Positions 35,496-45,122 are shown, numbered from the stretch's first letter. The stretch is 64,000 nucleotides of DNA from an uncultured Bacteroidales bacterium (GCA_944321895.1 CALUNA010000003.1:62001-126000); one strand, 5' to 3'. Notes: generated by a model from the letters alone, not told the origin. Numbers and translations are program-made.

Positions 35496-36373
35496 AAGCT
35501 GATACGATTGTCGGAATTGGTGAGATATTGTGGGATGTTTTGCCGGAAGGAAAAGTCTTGGGCGGTGCGCCGGCCAATTTTGCCTACCATGTTTCACAAT
35601 TTGGTTTTAAGAGTTGCGCTGTCAGTGCGGTCGGCAGCGATGAACTGGGGCAGGAAATCCGTCGTGTCCTGGATGAAAAAAGGATGGATTATGTGCTGGA
35701 AGATGTGCCTTTCCCTACGGGCACTGTTCAGGTTACACTGGATTCCGGCGGGATACCCCAATATGAAATATGTGAAAACGTGGCGTGGGACAATATCATT
35801 TTCACCGATGAATTAGCAGATTTGGCAGCCCGGACCAGAGTGGTTTGCTTCGGTTCGCTGGCACAGCGGAATCAGGTTTCGCGCGCTGCGATAAAACGGT
35901 TTATTGCCGCTTTGCCAGCTGATGCACTGAAGGTGTTTGACATAAATATCCGGCAGCATTTTTACAACAAGGAATTGATAGAAGAATCGTTGCGCAGTGC
36001 CAATATCTTGAAAATAAACGACGATGAAGTACTAATTGTCGCTGATTTGTTCGGCTGGGAAGGCCGTTCGGAAATGGAAATCTGCCAGCTTCTGCGGCAC
36101 AATTATGCCTTGGACATGCTCGTTTTGACCAAGGGCACGAAAGGGAGTTATGTGTTGTCTGCCGATAAAACCTTGTTCAGGCCGACACCTGTCGTGCAAG
36201 TGGCCGATACGGTCGGTGCCGGCGATTCGTTTACGGCCGGCTTTGTGTCTGCGTTGCTTCGTGGCTATAGTCTGGAAGAGGCTCACCGGCTTGCAGTGGA
36301 TGTTTCCGCTTATGTCTGTACGTGCCGTGGAGCCATGCCGGTGTTGCCCGATAATCTGAAAAATAGGTTATGA
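35492..36373 (+). CDS. PfkB-family fructokinase
   Basis: A 293-residue ribokinase-fold sugar kinase with the N-terminal signature GGAPANFAYHV and the C-terminal catalytic motif DTVGAGDSFTAGF (Asp base near residue 244). Given its coupling to a sugar importer in a fructan locus, fructose is the likely substrate, giving fructose-6-phosphate for glycolysis. Last gene of the enzymatic part of the locus. The sensor gene follows with its own promoter. Confidence 0.9.
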   Translation: MKADTIVGIGEILWDVLPEGKVLGGAPANFAYHVSQFGFKSCAVSAVGSDELGQEIRRVLDEKRMDYVLEDVPFPTGTVQVTLDSGGIPQYEICENVAWDNIIFTDELADLAARTRVVCFGSLAQRNQVSRAAIKRFIAALPADALKVFDINIRQHFYNKELIEESLRSANILKINDDEVLIVADLFGWEGRSEMEICQLLRHNYALDMLVLTKGTKGSYVLSADKTLFRPTPVVQVADTVGAGDSFTAGFVSALLRGYSLEEAHRLAVDVSAYVCTCRGAMPVLPDNLKNRL

Positions 36374-36418
36374 GCCTGTCGCGTTTTAACCTATTTGTTG
36401 TTAAACAAAAAGAAAACA

Positions 36419-36450
36419 TTTGGCTGCTCGTTTTTTCGAATCTAATTTTG
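36419..36450 (+). promoter_or_regulatory. Promoter of the hybrid sensor gene
   Basis: TTTG at 36419-36422 and TAATTTTG at 36443-36450 with 20 bases between them, an exact Bacteroidota-type promoter. It lies 23 bases upstream of the chosen ATG at 36474, giving a very short leader and excluding the longer frame that begins at 36420. Confidence 0.7.
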
Positions 36451-36473
36451 TGTGGGGAAAGGAAGACTATTCT

Positions 36474-39251
36474 ATGAAAAAATATCTGTTTGCTGTTGTT
36501 TTCATGCCGTTGTTTTTCTGCTTTTTTTCCTGCAATTGCGGGCACGACAAGAAAATCATCGCATTTTCGCAGTGCAGTGAGGATGAATGGCGCACGGCCA
36601 TGAATAACGAGGTTTTGCAGGAAGTATCGTTTCATCCCAATATTGAAATACGCATTAAAAGCGTCAAAGATGATACGCAGCAGCAAATTCGCGATGTGGA
36701 ACAGTTCATTGCGGACAAAGTCGATTTGATTGTACTTGCGCCGAACGAGGCGATTCCGCTGACTTCGGTGGTGGAAAAAGCGATGGATGCAGGTATTCCC
36801 GTCGTGTTGGCCGACCGTAAGATAGCCTCAAAACGCTATACGGCGTTTGTTGGAGCGGACAACTATGAAGTCGGGCGCGATGCGGGCATTTACATAGCGG
36901 AACGTCTGAAAGATGGTGGCCAGATTTTGGAGGTCAGGGGATTGGACGGCTCTACTCCTGCAACCGAACGTCATAATGGTTTTATGAATGTTATCGCTAT
37001 GCATCCTGAAATAGAAGTGGTTTCGTCGGTTGATGGAGCCTGGTTCCGCGATGTGGCCAAGAAAAAAACAGAGCAATTCCTTGCAGGGAACCAGTCTGTC
37101 GATTTGATATTTGCCCATAACGACCAAATGGCTCTGGGCGCCTATGAAGCCTACCGTGATGCAGGTTTGGAGCGTCCGGATATTATCGGCATTGATGCTT
37201 TGCCTGGGCCGAGCGGCGGCATACAAATGGTTTTGGACGATGTGATTGATGCCACATTCTTTTATCCGACCGGTGGCGAACGTGTTGTGCAAACAGCCCT
37301 GCGCATTTTAAACGGGGAATCATATAGCCGCGATAACAGGCTTTATACGGCAGTCGTGGACAAAACCAACGCCCGTGTCTTGAAGTTGCAGACCGACCAA
37401 GTTACAGCCAAGCAAAACCAGCTTCAGCGTCTGAACGAAATATTGAACGAGAGTCTGATGCAGTATTCTGTACAACGTTTTCTACTTTTGGGGTCGCTGT
37501 TGGTTTTGCTGATAATCTGTGTATTGTTGGTTTTGCTGATACGGGCCTATCGCAAATCAAATAGTACCAACAAGTTGCTTGAAACACAGAACACGGCTAT
37601 TAACAAACAGAAAGCCGAATTGGCTGAACAGCGTGATCAGTTGATGGTACTTTCCAAAAATCTGGAAGAAGCTACACAAGCCAAATTGGTGTTCTTTACC
37701 AATATATCGCATGAATTCCGCACGCCGCTGACTTTGATTTCCGGCCCGCTTGACACTTTGATGGAACGTGAGCAACTGAGTCCGGAAGGCCGGCAACTGG
37801 CATTTCTGATACAGAAAAATGTGCAGATATTGCAGCGACTTATCAATCAGATTATCGATTTCCGTAAAGTTGAAAACGGAAAGATGAACATGTCTTTTGT
37901 GCCGGGCGATTTCAAGCAATTTCTTTGCAATATAACCGAATCATTCCGTAATTTGGCCGTTACCAAACATTTGCATTTGAGTTTTATAGCGTCCGACGAT
38001 GATTTTTTGTGTTGGTATGATGCGGAAAAGGTGGAAAAGATATTTTTCAATTTATTGTCCAACGCTTTTAAATATACGCCGGAAAATGGTAAGATAACGT
38101 TGGAGCTTAAAAAAAGACTTTGTGAGAATGGCTCTATGCTTCAGGTCCGGGTTATGGACACCGGCATAGGCATAAAAGCGGAGCATGTGCCGCATATTTT
38201 CGAACGCTTCTACAAGGCAGATGAGGTTGCTTCTGGTTCGGGTATTGGCCTTGCCTTGACCAAGATGCTTGTTGAGCTTCATGGCGGCACAATTTCCGTA
38301 CAGAGTGAACTGGGCAAAGGCAGCACGTTTGTTGTGTTGCTGCCGTTTCTGCAATCAGATAGTCTCCCGATGGAATCGGTGAATATGTCCAGGGCATCTG
38401 CCGGAACATCCGTTCCGGGTACGGCTTCGTTGAAAGATGAGGCCGTTTCTGACAGGACCGCTGCCGGAGATTCCGAAAGACCGCTTGTCCTTGTCGTGGA
38501 AGACAATGCGGATGTACGCCTATACGTAAAAACTTTTTTGTCGGATGAATATGAACTGGTAGAGGCGGCCGATGGGTTGGATGGCTTCCAAAAGGCCGTG
38601 CAGTACATGCCTGACCTTATTATAAGCGATGTGATGATGGATGGCATGGATGGTTTTGAGTTGTGTCGTCAATTGAAAGGCGACATCTCGACTTGCCATA
38701 TACCTGTTGTGTTACTCACGGCTTGCTCGCTCGATGAGCAACGTGCGCAAGGGTTTGAAAATGGAGCGGATGCATATATCCCCAAGCCGTTTAACGAGAA
38801 TTTGCTGAAAGTCCGCATACGCAGCATGATAGCCAACCGGAAACGTTTGAAAGAATATTTCAACCGGAATCTGACTTTCGGGGATGGCAAGACGCGGATA
38901 ACAGAGATGGACAAGAGTTTTATGGACAAGTTCAGGAAAATCGTCATGGATAATTTGTCGGACAATGGGCTGAATGTCGATGAAATCGGACGTAATCTGG
39001 GCATGTCGCGCATACAGCTCTATCGGAAAATCAAGGCTCTCACCAACTATGCACCCAATGAGCTGGTACGTGCAATTCGTTTGAAGGAAGCTGGGCGGAT
39101 ATTGATAAGTTCCGGATTGACAGTTGCTGAAATTGCTTATGATACGGGTTTTTCATCGCCATCTTATTTTACCAAATGCTTTAAGGAATATTTCAATGAA
39201 AGCCCGACAGAATATCAAAACCGCTTGAAACACAGCCGTGGCGATAGTTGA
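36474..39251 (+). CDS. Hybrid two-component sensor with periplasmic sugar-binding domain and AraC output
   Basis: A single-chain regulator of 925 residues. Order: signal/lipoprotein-like leader; periplasmic-binding-protein domain of the ribose/fructose type (about 30-310); one membrane helix (about 336-360); coiled coil; histidine kinase with phospho-acceptor His413 (NISHEFRTPL) and an ATPase domain (NLLSNAFKYT, DTGIGI); receiver with Asp719 (SDVMMDG); AraC-type DNA-binding domain at the C-terminus. The architecture matches the fructose-sensing regulator of Bacteroides levan loci (BT1754 type), so fructose is the likely signal and the locus upstream the target. Confidence 0.92.
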   Translation: MKKYLFAVVFMPLFFCFFSCNCGHDKKIIAFSQCSEDEWRTAMNNEVLQEVSFHPNIEIRIKSVKDDTQQQIRDVEQFIADKVDLIVLAPNEAIPLTSVVEKAMDAGIPVVLADRKIASKRYTAFVGADNYEVGRDAGIYIAERLKDGGQILEVRGLDGSTPATERHNGFMNVIAMHPEIEVVSSVDGAWFRDVAKKKTEQFLAGNQSVDLIFAHNDQMALGAYEAYRDAGLERPDIIGIDALPGPSGGIQMVLDDVIDATFFYPTGGERVVQTALRILNGESYSRDNRLYTAVVDKTNARVLKLQTDQVTAKQNQLQRLNEILNESLMQYSVQRFLLLGSLLVLLIICVLLVLLIRAYRKSNSTNKLLETQNTAINKQKAELAEQRDQLMVLSKNLEEATQAKLVFFTNISHEFRTPLTLISGPLDTLMEREQLSPEGRQLAFLIQKNVQILQRLINQIIDFRKVENGKMNMSFVPGDFKQFLCNITESFRNLAVTKHLHLSFIASDDDFLCWYDAEKVEKIFFNLLSNAFKYTPENGKITLELKKRLCENGSMLQVRVMDTGIGIKAEHVPHIFERFYKADEVASGSGIGLALTKMLVELHGGTISVQSELGKGSTFVVLLPFLQSDSLPMESVNMSRASAGTSVPGTASLKDEAVSDRTAAGDSERPLVLVVEDNADVRLYVKTFLSDEYELVEAADGLDGFQKAVQYMPDLIISDVMMDGMDGFELCRQLKGDISTCHIPVVLLTACSLDEQRAQGFENGADAYIPKPFNENLLKVRIRSMIANRKRLKEYFNRNLTFGDGKTRITEMDKSFMDKFRKIVMDNLSDNGLNVDEIGRNLGMSRIQLYRKIKALTNYAPNELVRAIRLKEAGRILISSGLTVAEIAYDTGFSSPSYFTKCFKEYFNESPTEYQNRLKHSRGDS

Positions 39252-39256
39252 AGATG

Positions 39257-39301
39257 CAAAAAAAGCGGAACGGCATGACAATTATATGCTGTTCCGCTTT
39301 T
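39257..39301. terminator. Bidirectional terminator between the sensor gene and guaD
   Basis: A 15-bp stem with one mismatch and a 9-base loop, flanked by A residues on the left and a T run on the right. It sits between the convergent ends at 39251 and 39318. Confidence 0.8.
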
Positions 39302-39317
39302 TGGCCTTTTCTGCTAC

Positions 39318-39785
39318 TCAATAAGGTGTTTTTTCTTCGTTGTTTTCCCATTCCTGGAATGCCTTGATGGCTTCTTCCGGCAGCAACTGGATGGCTTTGA
39401 TGCGTCTTTCTTCAAGTGGCAGGTCCATTTCCTTGTAGATGAATGAATCGTCAAAGCCTATATTGCCGGCATCGGCTTTTGTATTTCCGTAGAAAATCTT
39501 GTCTATGTGTGCCCAATAAATCGCAGCCAGGCACATGGGGCAGGGCTCGCATGATGTGTAGATGGTGCAACCGGACAGATTGAAAGTCTTCAGTACTTTG
39601 CACGCTTGTCTTATGGCGGAAACTTCCGCATGGGCGGTCGGGTCACAATTTGCTGTTACGCGGTTAGTGCCGGTGGCTACAACCTGGCCGTTTTTTACAA
39701 TAACTGCACCGAAAGGGCCTCCGCCGTTTTTTACATTCTTGCTTGACAAATTGATGGCCATGCGCATGAAATCCTGATCGTTCAT
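39318..39785 (-). CDS. guaD: Guanine deaminase (cytidine-deaminase-fold type)
   Basis: A 155-residue zinc deaminase with the HAE catalytic motif (PTAHAEVSAI) and PCxxC zinc ligands (CEPCPMC). The downstream FDDSFIYKE segment and overall length closely resemble Bacillus subtilis GuaD, which converts guanine to xanthine; this is stronger than for a tRNA adenosine deaminase. The frame is open about 87 codons upstream, but that extension lacks domain features and covers a promoter, so the ATG at 39785 is used. Confidence 0.87.
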   Translation of the reverse strand: MNDQDFMRMAINLSSKNVKNGGGPFGAVIVKNGQVVATGTNRVTANCDPTAHAEVSAIRQACKVLKTFNLSGCTIYTSCEPCPMCLAAIYWAHIDKIFYGNTKADAGNIGFDDSFIYKEMDLPLEERRIKAIQLLPEEAIKAFQEWENNEEKTPY

Positions 39786-40435
39786 ATGATATTGTTTTTT
39801 TTTGTTGTTACGTAGTTTGTTTTCCGTGAAGTTGCTGATTTGGCATTGCTTGTCTGCACCTGTTGCCGGGTCGGCAAGCAGGCAACAGCAAAGATAAAGC
39901 AAAAAAGTCGGAAAAGAAAAACTAAAGTGCAATGTTTTTTTGTGCGCTCGGAAATGGGCGGCCGGCGTGCAGCTTGTGCATTCTTGTGTTTGGAACATCA
40001 TGTCTGCTTGTGGTTTCCTGAACAGGATGGTGCAAAAGGATGGCATGTCACCTGGGTTTTAACAAAAAAGAACAAATCAGGGGCTTGGAATCAATACGGA
40101 CCAGACATGGCGCAAGTGGTAGTTCGAATACATGGCGATAAATTATGCTTTTTGACAATTATATTGTTGAAACGTATTTTCCCTTTGGTGGCGTAGCTGT
40201 GTGTCGGGGCATGTAATTGAAGCGATGGCCAAATGCTTTTGGGTAAATCAGTCTGTTTTTTTTGGTTTGTAACGGTTTTGTTTTTTGTATAACAGACAAA
40301 AGTTTGTACATTTGCCGTAATATTCTTTCCCACTCAGGAATGGGTGCCGAGGATGTTTTTGTGGTGCTGTTTTCAAAGCCCACGGTTTTTGTTAAGGATA
40401 CGTTTTTAATTTGAACAACACTAATCTAATTTATT
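39786..40435. other. Intergenic region between guaD and the phosphohexomutase gene
   Basis: 650 bases between divergent genes. On the minus strand TATCTTTG (39896-39889) with TTTC 19 bases upstream (39919-39916) is a probable guaD promoter. On the plus strand the mutase promoter lies at 40284-40314. Between about 39920 and 40280 nothing convincing was found; open frames there have no family features. Confidence 0.55.
40284..40314 (+). promoter_or_regulatory. Promoter of the phosphohexomutase gene
   Basis: TTTG at 40284-40287 and TACATTTG at 40307-40314 with 19 bases between, an exact Bacteroidota consensus. The start codon is 121 bases downstream of the -7 box, leaving a leader of more than 100 bases. 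Confidence 0.75.
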
Positions 40436-42184
40436 ATGAACGACAAAGAATTATTGCAAGAAGTCATGCAACGAGCCCAAATGTGGCTTGATGGCAATTA
40501 TGATGCAGAAACAAAGGATGCCGTACGGAAGTTGATGTCAGCCGAGGACAAGACAGAGCTTATCGAGTCTTTTTACAAGAATCTGGAGTTCGGTACCGGT
40601 GGGCTTCGCGGAATCATGGGTGTAGGCACGAACCGTATGAATATCTACACGGTAGGATCAGCCACACAGGGATTAAGCAATTATTTGAAGAAACAGTTTG
40701 CCGGTTTGCCCCAAATCAGCGTATGCATAGGGCATGATTGCCGGAACAACAGCCGCAAATTTGCGGAAATATCCGCCGATATTTTTTCGGCAAACGGAAT
40801 CAAGGTTTATTTGTTTGAGGACTTGCGTCCGACTCCGGAGATGTCTTTTGCGATACGGCATTTGGGTTGCCAGAGCGGCATTATTCTGACCGCCAGCCAT
40901 AATCCGAAAGAATATAACGGTTATAAGGCCTATTGGAACGATGGCGCCCAGATGATTGCGCCTCATGATACGGCCGTTATAGCCGAAGTGAACCGGATAC
41001 AGTCGGTTGATGATATCAAGTTTGAGGGAAACAAGGCCCTGATAAAGATTATAGGTGAGGAAATAGACAAATTGTATATTGAAAAGATTAAGACGCTGAC
41101 ATTGTCTCCTGACAGCATAGCCCGTCACAAGGACATGAAAATTGTTTATACGCCGATTCATGGTACGGGTGTCCGCATTATTCCGCGTTGTTTGAAGGAA
41201 TTCGGTTTTACAAACATAATTCCCGTGCCGGAGCAGAACGTAGTGAGCGGTGATTTTCCGACCGTGGTATCTCCGAATCCGGAAGAGCCGGCCGCATTGT
41301 CAATGGCGGTGGCCAAGGCCAGGGAAACCGATGCCGATATTGTTATGGCTTCCGATCCGGATTCCGACCGTTTGGGTATTGCCGTCAAGAATGATGCCGG
41401 TGAGTGGGTTCTTTGCAACGGCAACCAGACATGTGTTCTTTTCACATATTATATTCTGCGCCGCTGGAAAGAGCTTGGCAGATTGACCGGTAAGGAATTT
41501 TGCGTGAAAACCATCGTTACCACCGAGGTGATGAAAGATGTGGCAGACAAGATGGGTGTGGAAATTTTTGATTGCTACACCGGTTTCAAATGGATTGCCG
41601 CCATTATCCGCGAGCTGGAGGGAAAGCGCAAATACATAGGCGGCGGTGAAGAGAGTTACGGCTATCTGGCGGAAGATTTTGTCCGTGACAAGGATGCCGT
41701 TTCGGCATGCGCCCTGATGGCGGAGATTACTGCCTGGGCCAAGGATAACGGCAAGACCCTGTTCGAGTTGCTGCAGGATATTTATGTGGAGGTCGGTTTT
41801 GGAAAGGAAAAAGGCATCTCCGTTGTCCGCAAGGGCAAATCGGGTGCAGAAGAGATTCAGCAGATGATGCGCGATTATCGTGCCAATCCGCCGAAGGAGA
41901 TAGCTGGTTCGAGGGTGGCCGTTGTCAAGGACTACCAGACGTTGACGGCAACCGAGACCGCCACCGGCAAGACAAGCAAGCTGGATTTCCCGTGCACAAG
42001 CAATGTATTGCAGTTTTTCACGGAAGATGGTACGAAAATTTCCGTACGTCCTTCAGGTACGGAGCCTAAAATCAAGTTCTATATCGAGGTCCGCGGCACG
42101 ATGCACAGCCGTGCCGATTATGCGGCAGCCGACAAGGCCGCAAGCGAGAAAATAGATGCCGTACGTGCCTCGTTGGGTGTGTAA
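40436..42184 (+). CDS. Phosphoglucomutase / phosphomannomutase
   Basis: A 582-residue alpha-D-phosphohexomutase that interconverts hexose-1- and hexose-6-phosphates. All four active-site loops are visible: phosphoserine loop TASHNPKEYNGYK, metal loop DPDSDRLG, sugar loop GGEESYGY and phosphate loop RPSGTEPKIKFY. The length matches the PgcA-like group rather than ManB. Stand-alone gene with its own promoter and terminator. Confidence 0.94.
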   Translation: MNDKELLQEVMQRAQMWLDGNYDAETKDAVRKLMSAEDKTELIESFYKNLEFGTGGLRGIMGVGTNRMNIYTVGSATQGLSNYLKKQFAGLPQISVCIGHDCRNNSRKFAEISADIFSANGIKVYLFEDLRPTPEMSFAIRHLGCQSGIILTASHNPKEYNGYKAYWNDGAQMIAPHDTAVIAEVNRIQSVDDIKFEGNKALIKIIGEEIDKLYIEKIKTLTLSPDSIARHKDMKIVYTPIHGTGVRIIPRCLKEFGFTNIIPVPEQNVVSGDFPTVVSPNPEEPAALSMAVAKARETDADIVMASDPDSDRLGIAVKNDAGEWVLCNGNQTCVLFTYYILRRWKELGRLTGKEFCVKTIVTTEVMKDVADKMGVEIFDCYTGFKWIAAIIRELEGKRKYIGGGEESYGYLAEDFVRDKDAVSACALMAEITAWAKDNGKTLFELLQDIYVEVGFGKEKGISVVRKGKSGAEEIQQMMRDYRANPPKEIAGSRVAVVKDYQTLTATETATGKTSKLDFPCTSNVLQFFTEDGTKISVRPSGTEPKIKFYIEVRGTMHSRADYAAADKAASEKIDAVRASLGV

Positions 42185-42204
42185 GAGTTGCTGAACAATA
42201 AGTA

Positions 42205-42252
42205 TAAACCACAACGTCAAAACATCTATCGGGATGTTGCGTTGTGGTTTTG
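42205..42252 (+). terminator. Terminator after the phosphohexomutase gene
   Basis: Outer stem AAACCACAACG with its complement and an inner stem AACATC/GATGTT, followed by TTTT. It starts 21 bases after the stop codon. Confidence 0.75.
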
Positions 42253-42347
42253 CCCGTTTTTCGGCACATTTGATTTTCGAGTGTGCAATTTGACAAATAA
42301 CATTCTTATTTTCTTTCCAAAGTGAATGTTTTTTGGAATAAATGCGT

Positions 42348-42355
42348 TACTTTTG
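42348..42355 (+). promoter_or_regulatory. -7 promoter element of the oxoamine synthase gene
   Basis: TACTTTTG fits TAnnTTTG and is 72 bases upstream of the ATG at 42428. The only nearby TTTG is 12 bases upstream, so the -33 box is not convincing. Confidence 0.45.
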
Positions 42356-42427
42356 CAAACGGTTTCACAAAAAAATTATTTTATAACCCGTACAAAGATA
42401 AAAAGTTGTACCAATTTTTAGCAGAAA

Positions 42428-43702
42428 ATGAAAGATATTTTTGAAACAATCAAGTCAATTCCCGGTCCGTTAGGACAATATCAGGGTAATGCCGATGGTT
42501 ATTTTATGTTTCCGAAGCTTGAAGGTGAGATCGGTCCGGAAATGGTTTTCAACGGCAAGAAGGTTTTAAACTGGAGTTTGAACAATTATTTGGGACTGGC
42601 CAATCATCCGGAAGTGAGAAAGGCCGATGCGGAAGGCGCAGCCAAGTTTGGCCTGGCCGCTCCGATGGGAGCCCGCATGATGTCGGGTGACACGGTATAT
42701 CACAAAAAGCTGGAGCAGGATTTGGCAGATTTTGTCGGCAAGCCGGCCGCTTATCTGTTGAACTTCGGTTATCAGGGCATGGTATCCATTATTGATGTAA
42801 TGTGCAGCCGTTTTGATGTCATTGTATATGATTCTGAGGCGCATGCATGTATCATGGATGGCATATTCCTGCACAAGGCCAAGGGAGGCAAGAGTTTCGT
42901 TTATCCCCACAATGATATCGACCGTTGCGAGAAAATGCTGAAGATGGCCGAGAACTACATTGACAAGGAAGGCGGGAAAGGCGGTATTCTGGTTGTAACG
43001 GAAGGCGTGTTTGGCATGGCCGGCGACCTTGGCGCTCTGGACAAAATCGTTGCCTTGAAGAAGGACCACTGTTTCCGTATTCTGGTGGATGATGCACATG
43101 GTTTCGGAACCATGGGCAAAACCGGTGCCGGGACTCCGGAGCATTTCGGCTGCCAGGCTGGAATTGACCTGCATTTCTGCACGTTTGCCAAGAGTATGGC
43201 CGGCATAGGTGCTTTCATAGCTTCCGAGCGTGAGATAGTGGATCATTTGCGTTTCAACATGCGTTCCCAGATTTTTGCCAAATCCTTGCCGATGCCTATG
43301 GTTATCGGTGCCATGAAGCGTTTGGAACTGCTGAAGACGGAAAACTCCTTGCGTGACAAGCTCTGGACTATTACACGCACCCTTCAGGAAGGTTTGCGGA
43401 GCAAGGGCTTCGATTTGGGTCACACGCAGTCGCCGGTTACGCCGGTTTATTTCAAGGGCGGTGTGGGCGAAGGCACCAATATTGTGGTTGACTTGCGTGA
43501 GAACTACGGCATATTCTGTTCCATCGTTGTTTATCCGGTTGTGCCGAAAGGTGTTTTGATGCTTCGCATTATACCGACGGCAGCCCATACGCTGGAACAT
43601 GTGGAACGTACCATCAGCGTATTCAGCGAAGTCAAGGAAAAACTTGCCGCTGGATACTATGACCACGAGATGCCCAATATGAACCTGATAAACAAAGGTT
43701 AA
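42428..43702 (+). CDS. Alpha-oxoamine synthase, probable cysteate C-fatty acyltransferase (sulfonolipid synthesis)
   Basis: A 424-residue PLP enzyme of the serine palmitoyltransferase/KBL/BioF family. Readable motifs: LNNYLGLANHPEV, the PLP-stacking His in DSEAHACIMDG, VDDAHGFGTMG and the Schiff-base Lys255 in TFAKSMAG. Family members join an amino acid and an acyl thioester with loss of CO2. The adjacent cysteate synthase gene and the downstream short-chain reductase point to cysteate as substrate, giving 3-ketocapnine, the first committed step of sulfonolipids. Serine palmitoyltransferase is the main alternative; BioF is unlikely because no biotin gene is near. Confidence 0.72.
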   Translation: MKDIFETIKSIPGPLGQYQGNADGYFMFPKLEGEIGPEMVFNGKKVLNWSLNNYLGLANHPEVRKADAEGAAKFGLAAPMGARMMSGDTVYHKKLEQDLADFVGKPAAYLLNFGYQGMVSIIDVMCSRFDVIVYDSEAHACIMDGIFLHKAKGGKSFVYPHNDIDRCEKMLKMAENYIDKEGGKGGILVVTEGVFGMAGDLGALDKIVALKKDHCFRILVDDAHGFGTMGKTGAGTPEHFGCQAGIDLHFCTFAKSMAGIGAFIASEREIVDHLRFNMRSQIFAKSLPMPMVIGAMKRLELLKTENSLRDKLWTITRTLQEGLRSKGFDLGHTQSPVTPVYFKGGVGEGTNIVVDLRENYGIFCSIVVYPVVPKGVLMLRIIPTAAHTLEHVERTISVFSEVKEKLAAGYYDHEMPNMNLINKG

Positions 43703-43712
43703 TATTTCCTTA

Positions 43713-43748
43713 CGGGACGACATGTGCTACACATGCCGTCTCGTTTTC
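43713..43748 (+). terminator. Terminator after the oxoamine synthase gene
   Basis: A 13-bp stem with one wobble and one mismatch and a short loop, followed by TTTT, beginning 11 bases after the stop codon. It separates the oxoamine synthase from the following long operon. No clear TAnnTTTG box was seen in 43749-43849. Confidence 0.7.
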
Positions 43749-43849
43749 TGCTGCAAGTGCATGGTTGGGCAAGCGGCGTTGTCCGTTTCCGGTTTTTTCC
43801 GTAGCCGTGTCCATGTGTTTGCGGGAAACGTTATCGTAAAGACAAGCTT

Positions 43850-45082
43850 ATGAAGTATCAACTCAAATGTAAGAAATGCGGCTATGTTACGCCGGATTTT
43901 GCCACCTGGTTCAGACAAAATCAGGCGTGCCCCCAATGTGGCAGTAAACATTCGGAAGCAGAATACACTACCGACTATGCCAAGCTGAGGGATGTTTTTA
44001 AAACTAAGCCGGAAAATTTCTGGGCTTATTTTGATTTTCTGCCGCTCATGGACAGGAAAAACATAATTACCTGCAATGAAGGAACACCGGACCTTGAGCG
44101 CTGGGGTTTTCTGGAGAAACATGCATCGGAACGTTATGGTGTTGATTGCAAAGTCTTTGTTTGTCGTAATGACCTGAACGGTGGAACGCAGACATTTAAA
44201 GATGTGGCCGGTGCGCTTGGAGCTTCCATTTTCCTGGAAAACGGTGTCCGTGAGTATTGTGTGGCTTCGACGGGCAATACGGCGACGGCTTTTGCCAAAT
44301 ATCTGGCGCTTGCCGGTATTAAATTCACCAATTTTGCTCCTTCTGACATCAATCCGGATTCGGTTGAGGAAATCCGCGCTCTGGGTCAGGAGGTAGTTTT
44401 GTCGAAAGGCAATTATGCGCAGGCCAAAAAGGAGGCTGCAGATTTTGCGGCGCAAAACCATGTGCTTATTTCTACCGGCAATATTGATCCGATCCGTGTG
44501 GAGGCCAAGAAGACGATGGCCTTTGATTTCATGCGTCAGTTGGGGCAGTTGCCTGATGTGTACATGCAGGCGGTTGGCGGTGGAACCGGTCCCATAGCGT
44601 TGGATAAGGGCGTACGTGAGCTTCAGAGCCATTTTAGCGGTTTGAAGACTCCCCGGATGCTCCTTGTGCAGCAGGATTTGTGTGATCCGATGGTGCAGGG
44701 TTGGGAGTCTGCACGTGCCAACGGTTTTCCGGAGGGCTTTGAAAACGACTATCCGACGATAGCAAATCCTCTGACAAAAGTATCTATCTTGTCGGCTGGT
44801 GTTCCGGCCATGTTTCCCGTGGTGGCTCCGATAGTACGGAAGACGAATGGTGATTTTCTGCGGGTAAAGGAAGCCGAATTGCCTTCTTATGCCCGTAAGG
44901 TGTATGATGAGATGAAAGTTTATCTTGGCCCGGCATCCATTGTATGCATAGCCGGTTTTTATCAGGCGCTTGCAGAGGGCAAGATTCATGGTGGCGAAAC
45001 GGTATTGCTCAACATAGGTGAGGGTGCGGGCCGTGCATCCGCTTTTGTAGAGGAGACCAAGAAGGCGTGTCCCATTGATTGA
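43850..45082 (+). CDS. Cysteate synthase (threonine-synthase-like, PLP)
   Basis: A 410-residue fold-type II PLP enzyme. An N-terminal zinc ribbon (CKKCGY near residue 8, CPQCGS near 28) precedes the catalytic domain with the PLP Lys in GGTQTFKDVAGA and the phosphate loop ASTGNTATAF. A glycine-rich VGGGTGPIALDKG stretch follows. It resembles cysteate synthase of Methanosarcina, which makes L-cysteate from phosphoserine and sulfite, more than true threonine synthase. Cysteate is the head-group precursor of capnine, and the neighbours support that use. It is probably the first gene of an operon running to 53667. Confidence 0.78.
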   Translation: MKYQLKCKKCGYVTPDFATWFRQNQACPQCGSKHSEAEYTTDYAKLRDVFKTKPENFWAYFDFLPLMDRKNIITCNEGTPDLERWGFLEKHASERYGVDCKVFVCRNDLNGGTQTFKDVAGALGASIFLENGVREYCVASTGNTATAFAKYLALAGIKFTNFAPSDINPDSVEEIRALGQEVVLSKGNYAQAKKEAADFAAQNHVLISTGNIDPIRVEAKKTMAFDFMRQLGQLPDVYMQAVGGGTGPIALDKGVRELQSHFSGLKTPRMLLVQQDLCDPMVQGWESARANGFPEGFENDYPTIANPLTKVSILSAGVPAMFPVVAPIVRKTNGDFLRVKEAELPSYARKVYDEMKVYLGPASIVCIAGFYQALAEGKIHGGETVLLNIGEGAGRASAFVEETKKACPID

Positions 45083-45122
45083 CCGCCGAGTCCCTGTAAA
45101 TCAATATGAAAATCATTACCTT

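Noticed and set aside
42428-43702. Annotation of the oxoamine synthase as BioF (biotin synthesis)
   Set aside because: No biotin genes nearby, the protein is longer than BioF, and cysteate synthase is next door. Serine palmitoyltransferase remains possible.
43727-44989. A 420-codon minus-strand frame opposite cysteate synthase, and a similar one at 42566-43723
   Set aside because: Both mirror well-supported PLP enzymes; long antisense frames arise from the codon bias of this genome.
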